NCBI GenBank assembly: GCA_947167105.1 | Contig: CAMVGU010000004.1 | Location: forward strand, 88,809-152,808 | DNA: 64,000 bases | Direction: 5' to 3' | Source: an uncultured Selenomonas sp. | GTDB taxonomy: Bacteria > Bacillota > Negativicutes > Selenomonadales > Selenomonadaceae | In this document: one piece after another, positions 42,228 to 49,398 of the stretch | Position numbering within the stretch: position 1 is the stretch's first letter | How the letters are laid out: each line of letters starts with the position of its first letter | Translations under genes and position numbers: made by a program | The notes under the pieces: generated by a model | Databases searched by the model: none | What the model was told of the DNA's origin: nothing | What the model saw: the letters and a program-made list of their open reading frames with translations, nothing else

Positions 42228-43385
42228 ATGGAAAGGCAAGCACCCGGCCAGCCGCGCAAGCCGCGCCTGGCGGCGATTGAATATATACGCGGCATCTCCA
42301 TGATGGGGGTCATCGGCATCCATGTTGGCTCCCAATACCTGATGAACCCCATGGCGAATTTGCATATGGTTGCGCTCCTGGAGGTGGCGACCCGCTTCTC
42401 CGTGCCGATTTTCTTCTTTATTTCCGCCTTCGGGCTGTTCTACAATCTGGATATCAGGGAAAAGTTCGACTATCCCGCTTTCCTGAAGCGGCGCTGGCGG
42501 GCTGTTCTCGTGCCTTATCTTGCCTGGTCGCTTTTTTATCTGGCCCATGATGGCTGGCTCTACGGCGTGGGCTTTCCTGACCCTTTGCACCTGCTCTCCA
42601 TCCTGTTTTTTGGCAATGGCAAATATCAGCTCTATTTCCTGGTTATCCTGCTCTGGTTCTATTTGCTGATGCCCCTGTGGATCAGGCTGATGCGCGTTAT
42701 GAACTGGCCCTGGCTCATCTTCCTCTTAATCATGCAGGTGGGCTTCGACTACTGGTCAAGCTTCTCCGTGCCACTGAACAGCTTTGTCTACGGCCTGCCG
42801 GATGGCTCCTGGCTGAAGCCTTTCTTCATGTACAGGCTGAATTACTGGGTGCTGCACTATGTTTTCATCTTTATGCTGGGCGGGTATCTAGCGGTGCATA
42901 TGACTTCCTTCCTGGAATTCATGCAGAAATGGCGCTATCCCATCATAGGGGCTTTCTGGCTGAGCCTTGCCGCTCTGCTGGGCTATTACTATCAGGTCAT
43001 AAACTCAGGCTTCACGCCTATGGAGGCCGTCAATACAGCCCACCAGCTCTGCCCCGCCGGGATTGCCTACACGATAGCCGCTTCCCTCTTTTTCTTCGCC
43101 ATTTTCACCTATAATGATTACCCCGCTTGGCTGAAAAATGCCCTGCATATACTGGGCAAGCATTCCTATTTCGCCTATCTTGTGCATCCCTTCTTTATCG
43201 GCTATCTGGCCCTGGGGCTGCAGCACAGGGGCCTTATCATGACGGGAGGACTGGCGCTGGCTTTCTATGTTGCGGTGCTGGCCTTGTCTATCGCAGCCGC
43301 TGCTGTTATGCGGAGGCTGGGAGGGGTTTTCCCCCTTGTTAATGAGGTAACTATAGGTGTATATCCGAAGAAAAAATTGTTGTAG
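42228..43385 (+). CDS. Acyltransferase family 3 membrane protein
   Basis: Inner-membrane O-acyltransferase of the Acyl_transf_3 (OafA/NodX) family, 385 residues with about ten membrane segments. The N-terminal RLAAIEYIRGISMMGVIGIH carries the family's conserved R-x10-H pattern. It probably acetylates or succinylates a surface polysaccharide; there is no SGNH domain and no neighbouring polysaccharide gene to name the target. ATG at 42228 (MERQAPGQ) has AAGGAGGG about ten bases upstream. Followed by repeat copy G as terminator. Confidence 0.82.
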   Translation: MERQAPGQPRKPRLAAIEYIRGISMMGVIGIHVGSQYLMNPMANLHMVALLEVATRFSVPIFFFISAFGLFYNLDIREKFDYPAFLKRRWRAVLVPYLAWSLFYLAHDGWLYGVGFPDPLHLLSILFFGNGKYQLYFLVILLWFYLLMPLWIRLMRVMNWPWLIFLLIMQVGFDYWSSFSVPLNSFVYGLPDGSWLKPFFMYRLNYWVLHYVFIFMLGGYLAVHMTSFLEFMQKWRYPIIGAFWLSLAALLGYYYQVINSGFTPMEAVNTAHQLCPAGIAYTIAASLFFFAIFTYNDYPAWLKNALHILGKHSYFAYLVHPFFIGYLALGLQHRGLIMTGGLALAFYVAVLALSIAAAAVMRRLGGVFPLVNEVTIGVYPKKKLL

Positions 43386-43387
43386 TA

Positions 43388-43437
43388 CCTCATACACCGC
43401 TTACGCGGTCCCCCTTCCCCAGAGGGGAAGGCTTTTT
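43388..43437 (+). repeat. Two-hairpin interspersed repeat, copy G
   Basis: CCTCATAC head, hairpin 1 ACCGC-TTAC-GCGGT, CCCC, hairpin 2 CCTTCCCC-AGA-GGGGAAGG, CTTTTT tail. Begins two bases after the acyltransferase stop, in terminator orientation. Confidence 0.85.
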
Positions 43438-43442
43438 ACTAA

Positions 43443-43483
43443 AAAGAGCGACCACAGGCTACTGAGCCGCGGTCGCTCTTTTT
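43443..43483. terminator. Terminator of pepD (bidirectional)
   Basis: AAAGAGCGACC (43443-43453) with GGTCGCTCTTT (43471-43481) and T-rich flanks on both strands. Confidence 0.8.
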
Positions 43484-43486
43484 CTT

Positions 43487-44941
43487 TTACAGTTTTGCTA
43501 TCTTGCCCAGCGATGCCATGATAAGGCGTACCTGGGGCTCCACGGTGGCCAGCTCCAGTTTTTCGCGGGGGCTGTGGATGTCGGTGGTGGTCACGCCGAT
43601 GGATACTATATCCAGCCGTGGATTCTTCTGGAAGTGCCAGCCGCATTCCAGCCCTGCGTGGATAGTCTCGACTTTCATGGGCTTGCCGTTCTGCTCGGCA
43701 AAGGTCTCTGCCATGATTTTTGCCAGGCGGCTGTCCTTGTTTTCCTTCCAGCCGGGTGACGGTGTGCCTATCACGGCCTTGAAGCCTGTCAGGGCTGCCA
43801 ATTCCTCTGCCTGCAGGCTGAATTCCCTCACCTTCTGGTCGATGGCCGAGCGGGGCAGGAACTGCACCCGCACCTCCCTAGCCGTCATTTCCATCATGCC
43901 GATGTTGGCGGAGGTCTCCACCAGTCCGGGGTTGACCGGGGACATGGCATAGACTCCCGTATGCAGCAGCGTCAGCAGGCGCAGCAGTTGCCTGGTTTCT
44001 TCCCCCTGCAGGACTTGGGCAGGCATCTCCGTCTCCTGCACCGTAAATTCCGCTCCGGGGTCTACCCCGCCGTAATCCTCCAGGAAGTTCTGCAGTTCTT
44101 CCTCCAGCACTGCCTGTACATCTGCCTGGGACAGCTCCGTCACAAGCACTGCCCTGGCAAAGCGGGGGATGGCGTTGCGGGCCTTGCCCCCTATAAAGCT
44201 GGCCAGTTCCGTCCTGCCTTTTTTCTGCAGGGCCAGCAGGGCCAGCGCCATGGTGCGCAGGGCGTTGCCGCGCCCGTCACCGATGCGCTCCCCGGAATGG
44301 CCTCCCAGGAGCCCCCTCAACCCTATGTGAAAGGCATGGGGCAGGGTCGGCAGGACGGGCTGCAGCTCCCGCTCAAAATTGATGGTCACATTACCGGCGC
44401 TGCCCACGGTCAGTTCGTCCCAGTTCTCGGAGTCGCAGTTAATCAGGAAGGCTGCATCCTCCAGATACTTTTTGTCCAGATGAATGGCCCCTGTCATGCC
44501 GCGCTCCTCGTCCACCGTGACAATCAGGCGCAGGGGGCCGTGAGGGAACTTATCACCGTTTTTCAGGAGATACAGGCCCTCCGCCACGCCGATGCCATCA
44601 TCAGCCCCCAGGCTGGTGCCTTCGGCTTGCAGATATTTTTCGTCCCGCAAGAGCTTAATGGCATCCCGCTGGGGGTCGTAGTCATAGCCTTCCTCAGCTA
44701 CGCAGACCATATCCATATGACCCTGCAGGATGGTCAGGGGTGCCTTTTCCAATCCGGCAGTGGCCGGCGCATCCGCTATGATATTGCCCACTTCATCCTG
44801 CACCACCCGGAAGCCAGCCTCCGAGAGATAGTCCCGCAGGAAGTCACTGACCGCCTGCTCATGGCCGGACTGGCGCGGGATTGCAGCCAGCTTGCCGAAT
44901 TCCGCCAGTACCGCTTCCAGTATTTCGTTGTTCTCGCCCAT
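43487..44941 (-). CDS. pepD: Aminoacyl-histidine dipeptidase (M20C)
   Basis: Zinc metallopeptidase cleaving Xaa-His and other dipeptides in the cytoplasm. 484 residues, normal length for PepD. Metal-site motifs: ILQGHMDMVCV (about 75), LGADDGIGVAEGL (about 118, bridging Asp), DEERGMTGAIHL (about 147, general-base Glu) and NCDSEN (about 170). The lid domain lies between about 210 and 390. ATG with AAGGAGG upstream. Preceded by sepF on the same strand, with a terminator-like hairpin between. Confidence 0.92.
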   Translation of the reverse strand: MGENNEILEAVLAEFGKLAAIPRQSGHEQAVSDFLRDYLSEAGFRVVQDEVGNIIADAPATAGLEKAPLTILQGHMDMVCVAEEGYDYDPQRDAIKLLRDEKYLQAEGTSLGADDGIGVAEGLYLLKNGDKFPHGPLRLIVTVDEERGMTGAIHLDKKYLEDAAFLINCDSENWDELTVGSAGNVTINFERELQPVLPTLPHAFHIGLRGLLGGHSGERIGDGRGNALRTMALALLALQKKGRTELASFIGGKARNAIPRFARAVLVTELSQADVQAVLEEELQNFLEDYGGVDPGAEFTVQETEMPAQVLQGEETRQLLRLLTLLHTGVYAMSPVNPGLVETSANIGMMEMTAREVRVQFLPRSAIDQKVREFSLQAEELAALTGFKAVIGTPSPGWKENKDSRLAKIMAETFAEQNGKPMKVETIHAGLECGWHFQKNPRLDIVSIGVTTTDIHSPREKLELATVEPQVRLIMASLGKIAKL

Positions 44942-44966
44942 GAAGAATCCTCCTTGTATGAGAAAA

Positions 44967-44987
44967 AGCCAGGCGCACGGCCTGGCT
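44967..44987 (-). terminator. Terminator or attenuator between sepF and pepD
   Basis: AGCCAGGC/GCCTGGCT stem with a five-base loop, followed on the minus strand by TTTTT, and then at once by the pepD ribosome site. It can end the sepF message or limit read-through into pepD. Confidence 0.7.
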
Positions 44988-44998
44988 CAAATGCACCT

Positions 44999-45541
44999 TC
45001 AATAGGGAAGGGCTATAGACATGGCTTCGCTCACATCGACCCCGTCCGGCACATACATGACGATCTGGTCAGTGACGCGCTTGGCGCAACCATTCAGCAC
45101 ATAGCAGACACCATTCACGAAGTCGCAGATGCGGCGCTGCTCCGCAGCATCAATGCGCTCATAGTTCACCACAGCCGCCTTGCCGGACTTGATATCATCC
45201 GCAATGGCAGTGACCTGGTCAAAATTCGTAGGCGCATAGATTTGCACCTTCAAAGAAGCTGTCTTGGTGGTATGCACCGTAAGCTGCGGCTTGTCCGTGC
45301 GCTGCCTGGCAACGCCGTTGCCAAAGCTGCGTTTCGGCGCAAAAGCAGGATTGCTGACATTATAACTGCCGCCGTTGACCTCACGCACTTCCGTGCGTTC
45401 GCGTTCCGCCGCTGACGCACGGGGAGCAGCCTGAGCCTGTTCTTCCTCGGTTTCATCAAGCATTTCGCTGCCATCCACGGGCGGCATCACAATATCTACC
45501 AAGGATGATACAGAATCCTTTACTTTCTTCCAACCGTTCAT
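44999..45541 (-). CDS. sepF: SepF-type cell-division protein
   Basis: Membrane-tethered FtsZ partner. 180 residues: an N-terminal amphipathic helix (MNGWKKVKDSVSSLVDIV, about 1-18) suited to membrane anchoring, a disordered acidic/Ala linker (about 25-85), and the SepF domain (about 95-180) with AVVNYERIDAAEQRRICDFV and GVCYVLNG. The C-terminal ending is short. Start at 45541; an upstream frame to 45631 exists, but GGAAGGGCGAG precedes this ATG. Not next to ftsZ or ylm genes here, which is unusual. Confidence 0.82.
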   Translation of the reverse strand: MNGWKKVKDSVSSLVDIVMPPVDGSEMLDETEEEQAQAAPRASAAERERTEVREVNGGSYNVSNPAFAPKRSFGNGVARQRTDKPQLTVHTTKTASLKVQIYAPTNFDQVTAIADDIKSGKAAVVNYERIDAAEQRRICDFVNGVCYVLNGCAKRVTDQIVMYVPDGVDVSEAMSIALPY

Positions 45542-45672
45542 ATCATCTCGCCCTTCCAATGTCATCGGCAGTATATTGCCCAAACTACTCTTTCTGCGAA
45601 TCACAAAACTACAAAAATCGGCAGTCCTCACTGCAACTTTAGACTATGATAGCACATTCCCGATAAAAAAGC

Positions 45673-45712
45673 AAAACCCCTGCCAGCTTTTTTTCAGATT
45701 AGCAGGGGTTTT
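45673..45712. terminator. Terminator of typA
   Basis: AAAACCCCTGC (45673-45683) with GCAGGGGTTTT (45702-45712); on the minus strand it continues into GCTTTTTTA. It lies 24 bases after the typA stop. Confidence 0.8.
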
Positions 45713-45736
45713 AATCAAATTCTAATGTTACACCCT

Positions 45737-47554
45737 TTACTTACGGGCATTCTTGGCAGCACGGCCCCGGATGGTACGATCCAGGATGGACTTGCGCAGG
45801 CGGATGCTTTCAGGGGTGACCTCCACCATCTCGTCCTTATTTATGTATTCCAGTGCCTGCTCCAGACTCAAGATGCGGGGGGGCACAAGGCGCACTGCTT
45901 CATCGGAGGAGGAAGTGCGCATGTTGGACACGTTCTTCTTCTTGCAGGGATTGATGTCGATATCCATTTCCCTGGTGTTCTCCCCCACAATCATGCCCTC
46001 ATAGACATTTTCCCCCGGAGAGATGAACATGGTGCCCCGATCCTGCAGGGTGAAGATGCCGTATGCCGTAGTCTCTCCCTGCTCGAAGGCCACCAAAGAG
46101 CCCCTGGTACGGCCCGGTATATCCCCCTTGTAGGGCGCGTAGCCGTGGAAAACATGGTTCATAATACCGTTGCCTTTGGTATTGGTCAAAAGCTCGGCGC
46201 GGAAGCCGATAAGGCCCCGTGCGGGGATGGTGAATTCCAGGCGCATGTAGCCGGCCGTCTCCGTCATATTGGAAAGCTCCGCCTTGCGGGTGCCCAGGGA
46301 TTCCATGACCGTGCCCATGTACTCCTGGGGCACTTCCACGGTCAGGTTCTCGATAGGCTCGCAGAGCTGGCCGTTGATGGTCTTGTAGACGACTTCCGGC
46401 TTGCCCACCTGCATCTCATAGCCCTCACGGCGCATCTGCTCAATCAGGATGGAAAGATGCAGCTCGCCGCGGCCCGAAACCTTGAACACATCCGCCGAGT
46501 CGGTTTCCTCTACCTTCATGGCCACATTGGTCTCCACTTCCTTGAACAGGCGGTCACGCAAGTGGCGGCTGGTAACAAACTGGCCCTCACGCCCGGCAAA
46601 GGGGCTGGTATTGACGCCGAAGGTCATGGAAAGGGTCGGCTCGTCAATATTGATGGTAGGCAGGGCCTCAGGATTCTCCGCATCTGCCACCGTGTAGCCA
46701 ATGGACACTTCGCCCAGGCCCGTCAGGGCCACGATCTCGCCCATGGAGGCTTCCTCCACCTCGACGCGCTGCAGTCCCTGATAGGTGAAGACCTTGCCGA
46801 TTTTGGCCTTGTACTCCCGGTCGCCGTTGGTGATGACCACATTCTGGTTAGGCTTGGCGGTGCCCCGTATGATACGCCCGATAGCCACGCGGCCTACAAA
46901 GGAGTCCGCCTCCAGGGTGGTCACCATCATCTGCAGCGGGCCGCTCTTGCTGCCCTTGGGGCAGGGGATTTCCTTGATGATGGTCTCCATCAGCGGCACC
47001 AGATTGTCGCTCTCATCATCCATCTCGTACTTAGCAATGCCATCACGGGCCGTTGCGTAAATCACCGGGAAATCCAGTTGCTCGTCATCGGCATCCAGCT
47101 CCATGAACAGCTCCAGGACTTCATCGTAAACATCCTCGACACGCTGGTTCGGCTTGTCGATCTTATTGATGACCACGATGGGTTTCAAGCCCTGCTCCAA
47201 TGCCTTCCTGAGCACGTATTTCGTCTGGGGCATGGGGCCTTCAAAGGCATCAACCAGCAACAGCACGCCGTCAACCATATTCAGCACGCGCTCCACCTCG
47301 CCGCCAAAATCGGCATGGCCCGGTGTGTCAACGATGTTGATCTTGATATCATTGTACATGACTGCCGTATTCTTCGACAGGATGGTGATACCGCGCTCGC
47401 GCTCGATGTCACCTGAGTCCATCACCCGTTCCTCCACCTTCTCATTGGAGCGGAATACATGGCTCTGCTTCAGCATCGCATCAACCAGGGTGGTCTTGCC
47501 GTGGTCAACGTGGGCAATGATGGCGATATTCCTCAGTTTCTCATTTGTGCTCAT
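45737..47554 (-). CDS. typA: Ribosome-binding translational GTPase TypA/BipA
   Basis: GTPase linked to ribosome assembly and stress growth. 605 residues. G1 is [15 protein letters not shown]2 [13 protein letters not shown]3 [14 protein letters not shown]4 NKIDKP. Elongation-factor-like domains II, III and V follow, then the BipA-specific C-terminal domain with RPRGTRGSLV-like [11 protein letters not shown] and the end [15 protein letters not shown] lies about 13 bases before the ATG, a long gap. Transcribed alone. Confidence 0.97.
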   Translation of the reverse strand: MSTNEKLRNIAIIAHVDHGKTTLVDAMLKQSHVFRSNEKVEERVMDSGDIERERGITILSKNTAVMYNDIKINIVDTPGHADFGGEVERVLNMVDGVLLLVDAFEGPMPQTKYVLRKALEQGLKPIVVINKIDKPNQRVEDVYDEVLELFMELDADDEQLDFPVIYATARDGIAKYEMDDESDNLVPLMETIIKEIPCPKGSKSGPLQMMVTTLEADSFVGRVAIGRIIRGTAKPNQNVVITNGDREYKAKIGKVFTYQGLQRVEVEEASMGEIVALTGLGEVSIGYTVADAENPEALPTINIDEPTLSMTFGVNTSPFAGREGQFVTSRHLRDRLFKEVETNVAMKVEETDSADVFKVSGRGELHLSILIEQMRREGYEMQVGKPEVVYKTINGQLCEPIENLTVEVPQEYMGTVMESLGTRKAELSNMTETAGYMRLEFTIPARGLIGFRAELLTNTKGNGIMNHVFHGYAPYKGDIPGRTRGSLVAFEQGETTAYGIFTLQDRGTMFISPGENVYEGMIVGENTREMDIDINPCKKKNVSNMRTSSSDEAVRLVPPRILSLEQALEYINKDEMVEVTPESIRLRKSILDRTIRGRAAKNARK

Positions 47555-47685
47555 TCTGTATAAATTTCCTCCTGTTTAAAATAACATCAGAAAAGGGGGC
47601 CAGAATTCCAGCCAGCCCCTTCGTTTACGCTGTTTCAAAAGCTATTATAACGCCATTGTTCAAGATTTTGCAAGGCAAAATAAGA

Positions 47686-47735
47686 CCTCATCCGTCAGCC
47701 CTTCGGGCTGCCACCTCCCCCAGAGGGGAAGGCTT
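47686..47735 (+). repeat. Two-hairpin interspersed repeat, copy H
   Basis: CCTCATCC, CAGCCC-TTC-GGGCTG, then a weakened second hairpin (CCTCCCCC-AGA-GGGGAAGG) and GGCTTAA. Its last bases overlap the corA stop codon. Orientation opposes the flanking minus-strand genes. Confidence 0.8.
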
Positions 47736-48687
47736 AAAACAAGTTCCTCCGCCACAGCACGACTGCCGAGGTAATGGAGATGGCGAAGGCGATGGCCATT
47801 ACATACAAAAAGCCGGAGCTATCCTGTTCAAAGGGCACCGGCACATTCATGCCGAAAAAGCTGGACACCACCGTGGGAATGGCCAGGATAATGGTCATGG
47901 CCGCCAGGAATTTCATCACCAGGTTCTGATTGTTGGAAATGATGGAGGAAAAAGTATCCGCCAGCCTGGCCAGGATTTTGCTGTACATCTCCACCATTTC
48001 CCGGGCCTGCTTATTCTCGATGATAACATCTTCCAGCAAGTCCTCATCTTCCTCATACATCTTCAGGATAGGCGCCACGCTCGTATTGGAGCGCAGACGC
48101 AGGAGCTTGTCCAGCACTGCGCCGTTGGAGCGCAGGGCCGCATTGAAATAGGTCAGGCCCTTCTGCAGCTCCAAAAGGCGCAGGATATCCTTATTGCTCA
48201 TGTCATGGCGCAGCTGCACCTCGATTTCATCCGACAGATGGCTGATCTGGCGCAGATAGCGCAGGTACAGCGTCGCAGACTTATAGAGCAACTGGAACAG
48301 GAAGCGCGTCTTCTTATAGGTACGGAAAAGCTTCGCGGTGCGCTCGTTGAATTCCATCACCACCGGCGTCTCTTCCAGGCAAACCGTGATGATATATTCA
48401 CGGGTCAGGATAATGGCCAGGGGCAGGGTATCATAGCTGTCCTGTCCACGGCAGACAGGCACATTGGTCAGGATCATCACAGAGTCGTCCTCCACATCTG
48501 TGTGGGAACGCTCCTCATCATCCAGGGCGGAGCGCAGGAAGTCCGGCTCGACTTCCGTCAGGCTGGCCACCACCTTCAGTTCGTAGGGCGTAGGGTCCGT
48601 GATATTGATCCACGCCCCCTTTTCCAGTGTCTTGAGGCTCAGTTCCTGCAAAGGCCCGCTTTCCGCTGACTTGAAGATTTGCAGCAT
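47734..48687 (-). CDS. corA: CorA-type magnesium/divalent cation channel
   Basis: Pentameric inner-membrane Mg2+ channel. 317 residues: a large cytoplasmic funnel domain (1-250), then two membrane helices with the selectivity motif GMN in FFGMNVPVPFEQ (about 279) and a second helix ending in the basic tail LWRRNLF. ATG at 48687 has AAAGGAG. It is preceded by a roughly 180-base leader. The last codons overlap repeat copy H. Confidence 0.93.
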   Translation of the reverse strand: MLQIFKSAESGPLQELSLKTLEKGAWINITDPTPYELKVVASLTEVEPDFLRSALDDEERSHTDVEDDSVMILTNVPVCRGQDSYDTLPLAIILTREYIITVCLEETPVVMEFNERTAKLFRTYKKTRFLFQLLYKSATLYLRYLRQISHLSDEIEVQLRHDMSNKDILRLLELQKGLTYFNAALRSNGAVLDKLLRLRSNTSVAPILKMYEEDEDLLEDVIIENKQAREMVEMYSKILARLADTFSSIISNNQNLVMKFLAAMTIILAIPTVVSSFFGMNVPVPFEQDSSGFLYVMAIAFAISITSAVVLWRRNLF

Positions 48688-48905
48688 AGGATGTCTCCTT
48701 TCACACAGGAAAGCAGCACCCTAAAGCCCCTCACCTACGGTCAGCCATCGGCGACAGGAAAAGGGCACGCTTTCCCTTATTCAGTTGACTGCATCGTTTC
48801 GGGTCTATCGATCTAGGGTGATCGTCCACTTTCCTCACCGTCCTTTGCTCTTGCATTTTCAACCTTCAACCATAGAATTATACAACCTCAGGGGGAGCCT
48901 GTTCA
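48688..48905 (-). promoter_or_regulatory. Promoter and long leader of corA
   Basis: TGAACA (48905-48900), 17 bases, TATAAT (48882-48877), then about 180 untranslated bases. The leader can form AAGGG/CCCTT and GGTGA/TCACC stems and a CTTTC-CTGTGT-GAAAG hairpin right at the ribosome site. A portion near 48725-48780 looks like a degraded copy of the two-hairpin repeat. It does not match a magnesium M-box as I know it. Regulation by cation is possible but unproven. Confidence 0.5.
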
Positions 48906-48924
48906 AGATGTTCTCAAAAAAAAC

Positions 48925-49245
48925 CTACGCCTTATGCAGTTCCCATTCGCTGCCTTCACGTTTCAGGATATTGGCGGCCATCTTGTAGAGCACGAACCAC
49001 TTGGTAGCCTCCTCATGGCCCAGCTTTGACTTCATCTGCTCAGAGGAGTCCCCCTGCGCCTTCAGGCGCTCGATGGCGTCCTGTGCATTGCCCTCAGACT
49101 GGACAAAAGCCTCCAACGCCTCATACATCGGCGTAAGCTTCGTGACTTTGTCACCCGTATTCGTTTCCTGGTAGTAGTCCTGCATGCTTTCCTCCACGAA
49201 CTGGTACACGCCTTTGCCTGTGGCAACAGTAAAATCTTTCTTCAT
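48925..49245 (-). CDS. Small cytoplasmic protein of unknown function
   Basis: 106 residues, not recognised. Acidic, no signal peptide or membrane segment, predicted mostly helical (YQFVEESMQDYYQET, then MYEALEAFVQSEGNAQDAIE, and EATKWFVLYKMAANILKREG). Start at 49245 with TTGGAGGGG seven bases upstream. It lies just before the corA promoter on the same strand; the corA promoter starts 20 bases after its stop, so linkage is doubtful. Confidence 0.65.
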   Translation of the reverse strand: MKKDFTVATGKGVYQFVEESMQDYYQETNTGDKVTKLTPMYEALEAFVQSEGNAQDAIERLKAQGDSSEQMKSKLGHEEATKWFVLYKMAANILKREGSEWELHKA

Positions 49246-49302
49246 CGTATGCCCCTCCAACAGCAGGCAGCCAGGCAAATCCCCGGCTGCACAGCAAACT
49301 CC

Positions 49303-49323
49303 GTGCGAAACGGTGTTTCGCAC
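49303..49323. other. Perfect nine-pair hairpin upstream of the 106-residue unknown
   Basis: GTGCGAAAC-GGT-GTTTCGCAC, about 60 bases upstream of the ATG. Could be an operator palindrome or a leader hairpin of the small gene. Confidence 0.5.
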
Positions 49324-49334
49324 TACGCCCTTAC

Positions 49335-49386
49335 ACGAAATCTAACCGATTCTGCGCCCTTACGGGCTTGACTCGCTAAGATTTCA
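49335..49386 (-). terminator. Long imperfect hairpin after the chemoreceptor gene
   Basis: GAAATCT/AGATTTC outer arms with an inner GCCC-GTAA-GGGC stem, 13 bases after the chemoreceptor stop. No clear U-run. Its extended, interrupted palindrome differs from the other terminators here. Confidence 0.45.
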
Positions 49387-49398
49387 TAGTAAAAATAC

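Noticed and set aside
13486..47735. CRISPR array explanation for the repeated palindromes
   Set aside because: Copies are dispersed over 34 kb, not regularly spaced, and no cas genes are present.
48688..48870. M-box (ykoK) magnesium riboswitch upstream of corA
   Set aside because: A short similarity (GTAGGTGAGG then GTGCTGC) exists near the gene start, but the rest of the M-box is absent or in the wrong order.
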